In this document: in pieces, positions 23,059 to 31,060 of the stretch
Position numbering within the stretch: position 1 is the stretch's first letter
How the letters are laid out: each line of letters starts with the position of its first letter
From: JAQGMV01 sp046597455
GTDB taxonomy: Bacteria > Pseudomonadota > Gammaproteobacteria > Burkholderiales > SG8-41
Assembly (NCBI GenBank): GCA_046597455.1
Contig: JBKJKJ010000460.1
Span: 1-39,146 of the forward strand
Reading direction: 5' to 3'
DNA: 39,146 nucleotides
Notes under the pieces: model-generated
The model's database searches: none
What the model saw: only the letters and a program-made list of their open reading frames with translations
What the model was told of the DNA's origin: nothing
Program-made: the position numbers and the translations under genes

Positions 23059-23877
23059 ATGCCCGAGCTCCCCGAAGTCGAGACCACCCGCCGCGGTCTG
23101 GCGCCGCATCTCATCAATCAGCGCATACGCACGGCGATCGTGCGCAACGGCGCTTTGCGCGTGCCGGTTCCGCGTGACCTTCCGCAGCGGGTCGAGGGCG
23201 CAACGGTGCGCAGCGTGGCGCGACGAGGGAAATACCTCCTCATCGATTGCGGGCGCGGAACGCTCATCGTGCATCTGGGCATGTCGGGGCGTTTGTGGCT
23301 GGTCGACGCAAACACCGCCGTCGCGGCCCACGACCACTTCGATCTCGTCCTCGAAAACGGCACCGCCGTGCGCCTTCGTGATCCGCGACGGTTCGGTCTG
23401 GTGGTGTGGCAGACGGGCGATCCGCTGCAGCACCCGCTGCTCGCTGCCATCGGTCCCGAGCCGTTGTCAGCGCAATTCGATGGCACCTGGCTGCACCACG
23501 TCACGCGCAATCGCTCCGCCGCGGTCAAGCTGGTCCTGATGGACAGTCACGTGGTCGCCGGGGTGGGCAACATCTACGCGAGCGAAGCGTTGTTTCGCGC
23601 AGGCATCAATCCAAAAGTGGCGGCGCGTCGCATCAGCCGTGCGCGTTACGACGTGCTGGCGGCCCGGGTACGCGAGACGCTTGAAGCGGCCATTCGGGCA
23701 GGCGGCAGTACGCTACGCGATTACGTCGGCGGTGACGGCCGCGCCGGCTACTTTCAGAACGAGCACCTGGTTTACGGACGCGGCGGGGCGCCGTGCCTCA
23801 AGTGCGCAACGCCGATCAGGGAAATAAGACAGGGACAGCGCTCGACTTTCTACTGCCCTTCATGCCAGCGGCAGTGA
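23059..23877 (+). CDS. mutM: Formamidopyrimidine-DNA glycosylase
   Basis: MutM (Fpg) is a bifunctional base-excision repair glycosylase/AP lyase that removes 8-oxoguanine and formamidopyrimidines. The 272-residue product begins PELPEVETTRRGL after Met, supplying the catalytic Pro and Glu. VARRGKYLLIDCG contains the conserved Lys, and NRSAAVKLVLMDSHVVAGVGNIYASEALF is the helix-two-turn-helix region. The C-terminal zinc finger is CLKCATPIREIRQGQRSTFYCPSC. Length is normal. Upstream is the octamer hairpin, 15 bases before the ATG; this is where a promoter or 5' leader would lie. An in-frame ATG at 22963 would translate the repeat and is rejected. Confidence 0.97.
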   Translation: MPELPEVETTRRGLAPHLINQRIRTAIVRNGALRVPVPRDLPQRVEGATVRSVARRGKYLLIDCGRGTLIVHLGMSGRLWLVDANTAVAAHDHFDLVLENGTAVRLRDPRRFGLVVWQTGDPLQHPLLAAIGPEPLSAQFDGTWLHHVTRNRSAAVKLVLMDSHVVAGVGNIYASEALFRAGINPKVAARRISRARYDVLAARVRETLEAAIRAGGSTLRDYVGGDGRAGYFQNEHLVYGRGGAPCLKCATPIREIRQGQRSTFYCPSCQRQ

Positions 23878-23934
23878 GGGACGGGCAGGGACAGGCGCAC
23901 GAGGTAGCCGTCTCTGCATTGTGCTTTCAGACGC

Positions 23935-24192
23935 TCAAGCCGCTTTGGACGCAGTCAGCTGCAGATACTTTTCATACAGCGTTTCCTTCGTCTCCACGAC
24001 GTCCGGATTGAACGGGATGCAATCGACCGGACACACGCGCTGGCACTGCGGCTCATCGAAATGGCCGACACACTCGGTGCATTTGAGCGGATCGATCTGG
24101 TAGATCTCCTCACCCGCCGAAATCGCGTCGTTCGGGCATTCGGGCTCGCATACGTCGCAATTGATGCATTCGTCGGTAATCATCAAAGCCAT
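23935..24192 (-). CDS. YfhL-type ferredoxin with two [4Fe-4S] clusters
   Basis: The 85-residue cytosolic ferredoxin has cluster ligands CINCDVCEPECP (Cys9, 12, 15, 19) and CTECVGHFDEPQCQRVCPVDC (Cys38, 41, 50, 54, 58). The eight-residue spacing in the second motif and the C-terminal extension match the Allochromatium/YfhL class of low-potential ferredoxins. The ATG at 24192 begins four bases after the coaD stop; a GTG at 24204 is in frame but overlaps coaD. It is the last gene of the M16-rsmD-coaD set and convergent with mutM. The redox partner cannot be inferred. Confidence 0.93.
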   Translation of the reverse strand: MALMITDECINCDVCEPECPNDAISAGEEIYQIDPLKCTECVGHFDEPQCQRVCPVDCIPFNPDVVETKETLYEKYLQLTASKAA

Positions 24193-24196
24193 GCCA

Positions 24197-24691
24197 TCAC
24201 CCACCCAGCTGCTTGATCTTCACTTTCAGGCGTTCGCCCACGAAAGGCGGCACGAACTTGGAGGTGTCGCCCCCGAGGACCGAAATTTCCCGCACGATCG
24301 TGGCGGATATGAACATGAACTGTTCGCCGGGCGTGAGGAAGATCGTTTCGACATCGGGGTACATCCCGCGGTTCATTCCGGCAAGCTGGAACTCGTATTC
24401 GAAGTCCGACACCGCGCGCAAACCCCTCATGACCACGCGCGCGCCCCGCTCCTGCACGAATTTCATCAACAGGCCCGAAAAACCGACCACCTCGACGTTG
24501 GGGACATCCTGCAGCACGTGACTCGCCATTTCGACGCGCTCGTCGAGCGAAAAGAACGGGCGTTTGGCACGGCTGTCCGCAACGGCGAGTATCACCCGGT
24601 CGAACAGGCGTGACGCACGCCGCGCGAGGTCCTCATGGCCCGACGTTATCGGATCGAAAGTCCCCGGGTAAACCGCCGTGTTGTGGCTCAT
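24197..24691 (-). CDS. coaD: Phosphopantetheine adenylyltransferase
   Basis: CoaD transfers AMP from ATP to 4'-phosphopantetheine in coenzyme A synthesis. The 164-residue protein starts MSHNTAVYPGTFDPITSGHEDL, which has the nucleotidyltransferase motif TxGHxDL-like, and continues RGLRAVSDFEYEFQLAGMNR and ISATIVREISVLGGD. Length is typical (about 160). The start cannot move downstream because the first strand begins directly after it. Consequently the first 59 bases overlap the end of rsmD in another frame. The ferredoxin gene follows immediately. Confidence 0.96.
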   Translation of the reverse strand: MSHNTAVYPGTFDPITSGHEDLARRASRLFDRVILAVADSRAKRPFFSLDERVEMASHVLQDVPNVEVVGFSGLLMKFVQERGARVVMRGLRAVSDFEYEFQLAGMNRGMYPDVETIFLTPGEQFMFISATIVREISVLGGDTSKFVPPFVGERLKVKIKQLGG

Positions 24692-25232
24692 GGTGTATCC
24701 GTTTGACGAGTTGAAATTTGACCTGCCCCGCGCGGCCTTCCTTGCGCACGTTCCAGCCCGCGGGCCAATCGAGACGCGAACCCGACTCGCCGTAAACCCA
24801 TCCGTCCTGCATCATACGCGGCGGCAACAAGGGCATGAGACGCGGCCAGTAATCGGTGTCGAACGGCGGGTCGAGAAAAATCACGTCATACGGACCGCGG
24901 TCGGTGCGCAGGAATTCTAGCGCATCCGCTCTGACGAGTTCCACCTGGACTGCGGCGAGGACGCCGCAGTTCGCACGCAGCGCGTCGAAAGCAGGACGAT
25001 CGCGCTCGACCATGACGACCCGGGACGCACCGCGCGAAGCGGCTTCGAAACCGAGCGCCCCGCTACCGGCGAAGAGATCGAGACAGGTGAGACCGGTGAG
25101 GTCCTGACCGAGCCAGTTGAAGAGCGTTTCACGCACGCGATCCGGCGATGGGCGCAGGCCCTCTCGCGCGACGAAGCGGATGCGCCGGCTGCGCCACGCG
25201 CCGCCGACGATGCGAACCTCGTTCGCCTTCAT
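24633..25232 (-). CDS. rsmD: 16S rRNA (guanine(966)-N2)-methyltransferase RsmD
   Basis: RsmD methylates G966 of 16S rRNA using SAM. The 199-residue product starts MKANEVRIVGGAWRSRRIRF with the basic N-terminus typical of RsmD. PDRVRETLFNWL follows, then SAM motif I DLFAGSGALGFEAASRGA and the catalytic motif DPPF. The usual family end is around VKFQLVKR; here about 22 further residues follow, including IHHEPQHGGLPGDFRSDNVGP, which are read from the first codons of coaD in another frame. The ancestral stop therefore appears lost. It lies 24 bases after the non-catalytic M16 gene. Confidence 0.94.
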   Translation of the reverse strand: MKANEVRIVGGAWRSRRIRFVAREGLRPSPDRVRETLFNWLGQDLTGLTCLDLFAGSGALGFEAASRGASRVVMVERDRPAFDALRANCGVLAAVQVELVRADALEFLRTDRGPYDVIFLDPPFDTDYWPRLMPLLPPRMMQDGWVYGESGSRLDWPAGWNVRKEGRAGQVKFQLVKRIHHEPQHGGLPGDFRSDNVGP

Positions 25233-25256
25233 GCCCAGCGCCTTTCGCGCCGGTCG

Positions 25257-26603
25257 CTAGCGCTGGGGCGCGCTGACGGCTGCCTGCTGGTCAGGCGGCC
25301 CCACCACGACCGTCACCAAACGCTCCGGATGAACGCGGCGCTGAAAAGCGTTTTTCACCTGATCCGCCGTGACCCGCTCGATGTTCCCGGTGAAGTCATC
25401 GAGATACGTCAGAGGCAGGCGATAGAAACCGATTACCGCCAGGTATTCGTGAATTTTCCGGTTGCTGTCTATGCGAAGCGGAAAACCGCCGATGATGTTT
25501 TGTTTCGCCGCTGCGAGCTCTTTCGCGGTCGGACCGCGGGCGACGAAGTCGGCCACGGTTTTGCGCGCGACCTCGAGCGCTTCGCGAGCCTGCGCGCCTT
25601 TGGTCTGCATGCCGACCACGAATGGGCCCTCACGCAGCATCGGGCTGAAATAGCTGTACGCCGAATAGGCGAGGCCTCGCTTCTGACGCACTTCGTCCGT
25701 GATGCGCGATACGAATCCGCCCCCGCCCAGCACGTGATTTCCGACGTAGAGCGCAAAATAATCGGGATCGTTGCGCCGGATGCCCGGCGCGCCCATCAAT
25801 ATGTGACTTTGCGTCGCGGGATGTGTGATCCAGCGCGTCTCCCCTTTCGGCACCACGCTGACGGGCGGCAGGGTCTCGGCAGTGCCGACGGCCGACGGCA
25901 GTGCAGCTGTCAGTGATTCGGCAATCGCGGCCGCTTCTGCGCGCGTGACGTCGCCCATGATGGCGACGATCGCGTTTTGCGCGGTGTAAAAATGCCGGTG
26001 AAAAGCCGCCACGTCGTCCCGGGAGAGCTTCGCAATCGTGTCCACTTCGCCCGATCCCCGCATCCCGTAAGGATGCTCGGGATAGATCATGCGGGCGAAA
26101 GTGCGTGCAGCGATCGTGGCGGGCCGCGTATCCGCTTCTTTCAGCGCAGCGATAAGACGCACCTTTTCGCGCTCGAGTATCGGTGCCGGGAACTGCGGCT
26201 CGGTGAGTATCTTGGCGAGAATTTCCAGACTGCTCGCGCGCTCCTTCGCGCTCGAGAGCATGCGCATCCCCACGCCGGCGCGGTCGCTGTCGAAGCGTCC
26301 GGAAAACTGGGCGCCGACGTCGGCGAGCCTGCGCGCGATCTCGTCTTCGTCCATACCGCCGGCACCCAGGCGCAGCAGGTTGTTCGTCATGCTGGCCGCG
26401 CCGTTTTTATCGCGCGTGTCGAAACCCGAGCCCGCGGGGAAGTCGACACTCACATCGAGCATCGGCAGATCCCGATTCTCGACGAAGTAGACACGCGCGC
26501 CGCGCGCGGTTTCCCAGTGCTCGATCGGGAGCAGGGCGAACGCGGCCTGAGACAGCACCATCAATGCAATGCCGCAAACCGACCTGAGGGACTTACTGGC
26601 CAT
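25257..26603 (-). CDS. M16-family peptidase-like protein lacking the zinc motif
   Basis: The 448-residue protein has a signal peptide (to about residue 23, VLSQAAFA) and the two-domain M16 fold, but the HxxEH zinc motif is absent. The corresponding segment reads NGAASMTNNLLRLGAGG. The C-terminal half has the substrate-binding region LGGGGFVSRITDEVRQKRGLAYSAYS, with the Arg/Tyr pair typical of the inactive partner. Together with the neighbouring active gene, which it overlaps by 11 bases, it most likely forms a heterodimeric periplasmic peptidase. Substrates are unknown. The rsmD gene follows. Confidence 0.9.
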   Translation of the reverse strand: MASKSLRSVCGIALMVLSQAAFALLPIEHWETARGARVYFVENRDLPMLDVSVDFPAGSGFDTRDKNGAASMTNNLLRLGAGGMDEDEIARRLADVGAQFSGRFDSDRAGVGMRMLSSAKERASSLEILAKILTEPQFPAPILEREKVRLIAALKEADTRPATIAARTFARMIYPEHPYGMRGSGEVDTIAKLSRDDVAAFHRHFYTAQNAIVAIMGDVTRAEAAAIAESLTAALPSAVGTAETLPPVSVVPKGETRWITHPATQSHILMGAPGIRRNDPDYFALYVGNHVLGGGGFVSRITDEVRQKRGLAYSAYSYFSPMLREGPFVVGMQTKGAQAREALEVARKTVADFVARGPTAKELAAAKQNIIGGFPLRIDSNRKIHEYLAVIGFYRLPLTYLDDFTGNIERVTADQVKNAFQRRVHPERLVTVVVGPPDQQAAVSAPQR

Positions 26604-27999
26604 GATTTAATCCTGCAGGGGGTGCGCTCGGCCGCTTGCCGTCGAGGGGCTGGGGATCGAGATAGGCAACGGTGAGCCGTTCGTCCACCAGGTATTTTTT
26701 CGCCACGGCCTGAACCTGCTCCGCGGTAACGAGCTTCAACTTCTCGACGAAAAGGTCCATCAGGTTCGGCGGCAGGCCCACCATGTCCAGACTGCCAATC
26801 TGCCGCGCCTGGAAAAACATCGAGTCGCGCTCGTAAACGCGCGAGGCCACGACCTGCGCCTTGACCCGCTGCAACTCGTCTTCGGTCACGCCGTCCTTCA
26901 CGAGCTTCTGGACTTCCCGGCGCAGCGCCTGCTCGGCTTCCAGCACCGTCTTGCCGGCTGTCGGCGTCGCGCTCAGAAGAAACATGCCCGGCCCCCGGCC
27001 GATGCCGTCGTAGCTCGCGTCGGCAGACGACGCGATGCGCTCGCTGCGCACGAGGCTGCGGTTCAGGCGCGCCGCCTCGTTCCCGTCGAGCACGTTCGCA
27101 AGCATTTCGAGCGCATAAGGCTCCCAGTCGCCTTTCGGATCCCGCAATACCGGTGCGTGATACGCCATCATCACGTACGGCAGCTCCGCCGGCGCGCGCA
27201 CGGTCAGCTGCTGCGGTCCGAGCTGAGTCGGCTCTTCGGTGATTTTACGCAGCGGCAGGACCTTCTTTTTCAGGGGCCCGAAATACTGCGCGGCAAGCTT
27301 CTCGACCTCCTGCTGCGAAACATCGCCCACGATCACGAGCGTCGCGTTGTTGGGTGCGTACCAGCGGTCGTAGAAAACCTGGGCGTCTTCGACCCGCATC
27401 ATCTCGAGATCGCTCATCCAGCCTATGATCGGATAGCGGTAGGGATGCGCCTTCAGGGCCGATGCCATGAGCTGCTCGTACACGAGGGCGCGCGGCCGGT
27501 CGTCGGTGCGCCAGCGGCGCTCCTCCATGACCACGCGTATTTCCTTCGCGAACTCGTCCGCCGACAGCGTGAGGTTCGACATCCGGTCGGCCTCGAGCTT
27601 CAGCGCGAGCGCGAGGTGGGATTTGTGGAGCGTCTGGAAATAACCGGTGTAATCGCGGCTGGTGAAAGCGTTGTCGCGGCCGCCCGCTTCCGCGATGGTT
27701 CGCGAGAATTCGCCTGCAGGAACGGCCTTGGTCCCCTTGAACATCATATGCTCGAGAACGTGGGCGACTCCGGTCGTTCCATTCACCTCGTCGATACTGC
27801 CGACCCGGTACCACACCATGCACACGACCACCGGCGCACGGCGATCGGTCTTGACCAGAATGCGCAGCCCGTTCGGCAACACACTTTCAGTGATAGGGGT
27901 ACTCGCCGCGGCCCACGCGCCTGATGGGCTCATCGCACCCAGCGCGAAGACGAGAACGAGCGCCGCGAAGGCGCGAAATCCGGAAGTATGCGGTGACAT
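26593..27999 (-). CDS. Catalytic M16-family zinc peptidase
   Basis: The 468-residue protein has an N-terminal signal ending near AWAA (residue 31) and the zinc-binding motif HVLEH at residues 80-84. A third ligand is expected at Glu159/160 in VVMEERRWR, 76 residues after the motif as the family requires. The remainder is a two-domain pitrilysin-like fold, with QVVASRVYERDSMFFQARQIGSLDMVGLPP near the C-terminus. It should act in the periplasm as the active subunit with the adjacent inactive partner. It is divergent from ftsY, as in many beta- and gammaproteobacteria. Confidence 0.93.
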   Translation of the reverse strand: MSPHTSGFRAFAALVLVFALGAMSPSGAWAAASTPITESVLPNGLRILVKTDRRAPVVVCMVWYRVGSIDEVNGTTGVAHVLEHMMFKGTKAVPAGEFSRTIAEAGGRDNAFTSRDYTGYFQTLHKSHLALALKLEADRMSNLTLSADEFAKEIRVVMEERRWRTDDRPRALVYEQLMASALKAHPYRYPIIGWMSDLEMMRVEDAQVFYDRWYAPNNATLVIVGDVSQQEVEKLAAQYFGPLKKKVLPLRKITEEPTQLGPQQLTVRAPAELPYVMMAYHAPVLRDPKGDWEPYALEMLANVLDGNEAARLNRSLVRSERIASSADASYDGIGRGPGMFLLSATPTAGKTVLEAEQALRREVQKLVKDGVTEDELQRVKAQVVASRVYERDSMFFQARQIGSLDMVGLPPNLMDLFVEKLKLVTAEQVQAVAKKYLVDERLTVAYLDPQPLDGKRPSAPPAGLNHGQ

Positions 28000-28214
28000 T
28001 TGAAGGGGGGTCCGCTGCGGGTTGGGGTAGAATTGTAACGAATTCCACTCACGCGCCAGTTGCAGGCGTGAATGCGGAATGCCGGATGACCAGTGATCGA
28101 CTGGGCGAGGCCCCCTTTATCAGCCTTGTTCATTCCGCATCCCTTGATGCGTGCGCTGCAGGGGGACAAGAATTCGAGCGTGCGTTTCCTTCCGTTTTTC
28201 AGACTGCCATACCC

Positions 28215-29294
28215 ATGTTTAGTTTCCTCAAGCCGAAGCCCCGCCCGGCCACCGAGCCGATTGAACCCGGCAGTGAGGTGGTGCCGACCCCGGCAGCGCC
28301 CGATGCTCCCATTGGTCCCATTGGTCCCGCTGGCCCCACGCCTCCCGATGCGCCCGCCACGCGCTGGTTCGGCCGCCTCAAGGCCGGCCTCACCAAGACG
28401 CGGCGCCAGCTCGGCGGGCGCCTGGTCGGACTTTTCGGCGTCGGACGCAAGCTCGACGAAGCATTCTACGAAGAACTGGAGACCGTGCTGCTCACTTCCG
28501 ACGTGGGTGTCACGGCCTCCGAATTCCTGATCGGTAACCTGCGCCTGCGAGCGAAGCGCGCAGGTTATACCGAAGCGTCACAGCTGCGGGAGGCCCTCGG
28601 CGAATTGCTGCTTCAGGAGTTGCGTCCCATCGCGCAACCGCTCGACGTGGGCACGCACCGGCCGTTCGTGATCATGCTCGCTGGCGTGAACGGCGCCGGA
28701 AAGACGACCTCGATCGGCAAGCTCGCGCATTATTACGGTCAGCAGGGCAAAAAAGTCCTGCTCGCCGCAGGCGACACCTTTCGGGCGGCTGCGCGTGAGC
28801 AGCTCATCGCCTGGGGTGAGCGCAACAACGTCGAAGTCATCGCCGCGCAGTCGGGCGATGCCGCTGCAGTGATATTCGATGCGATCAATGCCGCCACCGC
28901 GCGCGGCATCGACATCGTGCTGGCCGACACCGCCGGGCGCCTGCCCACTCAGTTGCATCTGATGGAAGAAATCAGGAAGGTGAAGCGCGTCATCGACAAG
29001 GCCATGCCCGGGGCCCCGCACGAGGTGCTGCTCGTGCTCGACGCCAATACCGGGCAGAACGGTCTAGCGCAAGTCAAAGCGTTCGACGACGCGATCGGCG
29101 TAACCGGGCTCGTCATGACCAAGCTCGACGGCACCGCAAAAGGCGGCGTCATCGCGGCGATCGCACACACGCGCGCCAAAGCCCATCCCGGACAGCCAAT
29201 CCCGTTGCGCTTCATCGGCGTCGGCGAAGGCATCGACGACCTGCGGCCGTTCGATGCCGAAGACTTCGTCACGGCGCTGCTCGGTGAGGAGTGA
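28215..29294 (+). CDS. ftsY: Signal recognition particle receptor FtsY with a short Pro-rich N-terminus
   Basis: FtsY is the membrane-associated SRP receptor GTPase. The 359-residue product has the NG domain from about residue 55 (WFGRLKAGLTKTRRQLGGRL). Motifs: GVNGAGKTTSIGKLA (G1), DTFRAAAREQL (G2), DTAGRLPTQ (G3), TKLDGTAKGG (G4) and the C-terminal GVGEGIDDLRPFDAEDFVTALLG. The N-terminal A-domain is only about 50 residues, Pro- and Gly-rich (two IGP repeats) and not strongly acidic, unlike E. coli FtsY. The ATG at 28215 gives MFSFLKPKPR, a typical start. It is divergent from the M16 genes and leads ftsEX. Confidence 0.95.
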   Translation: MFSFLKPKPRPATEPIEPGSEVVPTPAAPDAPIGPIGPAGPTPPDAPATRWFGRLKAGLTKTRRQLGGRLVGLFGVGRKLDEAFYEELETVLLTSDVGVTASEFLIGNLRLRAKRAGYTEASQLREALGELLLQELRPIAQPLDVGTHRPFVIMLAGVNGAGKTTSIGKLAHYYGQQGKKVLLAAGDTFRAAAREQLIAWGERNNVEVIAAQSGDAAAVIFDAINAATARGIDIVLADTAGRLPTQLHLMEEIRKVKRVIDKAMPGAPHEVLLVLDANTGQNGLAQVKAFDDAIGVTGLVMTKLDGTAKGGVIAAIAHTRAKAHPGQPIPLRFIGVGEGIDDLRPFDAEDFVTALLGEE

Positions 29295-29321
29295 GGCAGT
29301 GCGTCGCGCCTCACGTATTTC

Positions 29322-29993
29322 ATGATCGCACTGAGCCACGTCACCAAGCGGTATCCCGGCGGCCGCGAGGCGCTGAAGGACGCCACCCTCACGATCGAGA
29401 AAGGCGAGCTGGTTTTTCTCATGGGGCACTCGGGCGCCGGCAAGAGCACGCTCATCAAGCTGATCGCAGCCATCGAGCGTCCCACCCGCGGCTCGGTCGT
29501 CGTCAACGGCCAGAACGTCAGCAGCCTCAGACCCCGCGCCATTCCCTACCTGCGTCGCAACTTCGGTCTCGTATTCCAGGATCACAAGTTGCTTTTCGAC
29601 CGCAACGTCTTCGAAAACGTGATGCTGCCGCTCAACATCCTCGGGTACGAACGGCGTGAAGCGGCGCGCAGGGCTCGCGCAGCACTCGACAAGGTCGGCC
29701 TGCTCGCCTACGAGAAAGTGCGGCCGATCACCCTGTCCGGGGGCGAGCAGCAGCGTCTGTGCATTGCACGCGCGGTGGTGCATCGGCCCGCCCTGCTCCT
29801 GGCCGACGAGCCGACCGGGAATCTCGACGCATCGTATGCGACCGAAATCGGGGAGCTTTTCCGTGCGTTCAACCAGGTCGGCGCGACAGTGGTGATCGCG
29901 ACCCACGATGCGCAGCTCGCCGAGCGGCTCTCGCCTCGAGTGATCACCATCGCCGACGGGCGCGTCGATTCCGGAGCAGCGGCAGCGGCATGA
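29322..29993 (+). CDS. ftsE: Cell division ABC ATPase FtsE
   Basis: FtsE drives the FtsEX complex, which activates septal peptidoglycan hydrolases. The 223-residue ATPase begins MIALSHVTKRYPGGREALKD. Motifs: Walker A GHSGAGKST, Q-loop VFQDHKLLFDRNVFENVMLPL, signature LSGGEQQR, Walker B LLLADEPTGNLD and the switch ATHD. Length is normal. Its stop overlaps the ftsX start (ATGA at 29990). It follows ftsY after 27 bases, the canonical ftsY-ftsE-ftsX order. Confidence 0.97.
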   Translation: MIALSHVTKRYPGGREALKDATLTIEKGELVFLMGHSGAGKSTLIKLIAAIERPTRGSVVVNGQNVSSLRPRAIPYLRRNFGLVFQDHKLLFDRNVFENVMLPLNILGYERREAARRARAALDKVGLLAYEKVRPITLSGGEQQRLCIARAVVHRPALLLADEPTGNLDASYATEIGELFRAFNQVGATVVIATHDAQLAERLSPRVITIADGRVDSGAAAAA

Positions 29994-30898
29994 AAGCATG
30001 GTTCGTCGAAAATGCGCGCACACTCCGTGCGACGTCCCGGAAAATCCTGCGCTCGCCTTTGAGCACACTGTTCAATGTCATCGTGGTAGGCATCGCGCTC
30101 GCGCTCCCCGCCGGGCTATACCTCGGGCTCGTGAATGTGCAGCAAGCCGTGAGGACGGCGTCGCCCGAACCCCAACTCACGCTGTTCATGGCACTCGATG
30201 CGAACCGCGCCGACGTGGGCGAAATCGACACCCGGCTCAAGAACCACAGCGCAGTCGCACGCCTGCGATACGTGCCGCGGGAGCGCGCGCTCGAGGAAAT
30301 GAAGCGCGCGAGCGGCATGACGGGCGTCGTCGAGGCCCTGGACCGCAATCCGCTGCCCGATGCGTTCGTGATCGACGCGACGAATGCCGCGCCGGACGCA
30401 ATGCAAAGCCTGCGCACTGAGCTCGCGTCGTGGCCCCACGTGGCCCACGTGCAGCTCGATGCGGAATGGGCGCAGCGGCTCGACGCGGTGCTGAAAGTCG
30501 GCCGCATCGCCCTCATGCTGCTCGCCACGGTCCTCGCTTTCTCCCTGGTGGCGATCACTTTCAATACGATCCGCCTGCAAATCCTCACCCAGCGCGAGGA
30601 AATCGAGGTCACGACCCTCATCGGGGCGACCGACCGGTTCATCCGCCGGCCATTTCTTTACTATGGAACGGTGCTCGGCCTGCTCGGTGGGCTCGCTGCT
30701 TGCGGGTTCGTCTGGGCGGCGACGACGGTGCTGAACGAGGCCCTCATCGACCTGTCGTATTTATACGGCGCACGCTGGGAAATCGCCCAGCTCGCCCCTC
30801 GCGACAGCCTGAGCCTGCTCGCCTTCGCCGCCGGCCTCGGCTGGCTGGGTGCGTGGCTTTCGGTGGGACGGCATCTCGCACAAGTGCGTCCTCACTAA
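29990..30898 (+). CDS. ftsX: Cell division permease FtsX
   Basis: FtsX is the membrane subunit of FtsEX. The 302-residue product starts MKAWFVENARTLRATSRKILRSPLSTLFN. The first membrane helix comes near residues 30-50, followed by a periplasmic domain (RYVPRERALEEMKRASG) and three C-terminal helices beginning KVGRIALMLLATVLAFSLVAITFNTIRL. EEIEVTTLIGATDRFIRRPF is a family hallmark. It is translationally coupled to ftsE. About 90 bases separate its stop from the rpoH promoter, and no T-rich hairpin is visible there. Confidence 0.96.
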   Translation: MKAWFVENARTLRATSRKILRSPLSTLFNVIVVGIALALPAGLYLGLVNVQQAVRTASPEPQLTLFMALDANRADVGEIDTRLKNHSAVARLRYVPRERALEEMKRASGMTGVVEALDRNPLPDAFVIDATNAAPDAMQSLRTELASWPHVAHVQLDAEWAQRLDAVLKVGRIALMLLATVLAFSLVAITFNTIRLQILTQREEIEVTTLIGATDRFIRRPFLYYGTVLGLLGGLAACGFVWAATTVLNEALIDLSYLYGARWEIAQLAPRDSLSLLAFAAGLGWLGAWLSVGRHLAQVRPH

Positions 30899-30991
30899 GC
30901 TCCGGGGCGTTCGCCGGGCCATCCACAAGCCGTTGTTTGTATTTGCTTTTCGCGGGAAACAAGCGGCTGGCCGAGGGAACTTTGGTGCATA

Positions 30992-31018
30992 TTGGCACTC
31001 CTATTACTCGAGTGCTAA
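30992..31018 (+). promoter_or_regulatory. CIRCE operator (HrcA binding site) upstream of rpoH
   Basis: TTGGCACTC (30992-31000), nine bases, then GAGTGCTAA (31010-31018). This matches the CIRCE consensus TTAGCACTC-N9-GAGTGCTAA at 17 of 18 positions. It lies 42 bases before the rpoH ATG. HrcA is the established ligand of CIRCE; control of rpoH by it here is inference. Confidence 0.92.
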
Positions 31019-31021
31019 AAT
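30992..31021 (+). promoter_or_regulatory. Predicted sigma-70 promoter of rpoH, overlapping CIRCE
   Basis: TTGGCA (30992-30997) and TAAAAT (31016-31021) are spaced 18 bases, close to -35 and -10 consensus. The CIRCE arms coincide with both hexamers, so bound HrcA would occlude polymerase. The expected transcript start is near 31028. A Shine-Dalgarno-like AGGGAGA follows at 31046-31052. Confidence 0.65.
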
Positions 31022-31060
31022 TGTCCGCAAGCGTTTCTAAGCCTTAGGGAGATTCGAACG

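Noticed and set aside
24633..25232. rsmD overlap as a frameshifted fusion with coaD
   Set aside because: Both proteins are complete in their own frames, so loss of the stop codon explains the overlap without a frameshift.
28072..28140. Inverted ATGCGGAATG/CATTCCGCAT pair upstream of ftsY
   Set aside because: Arms are 10 bp and 49 bases apart; no family of operator is recognised and chance is plausible.
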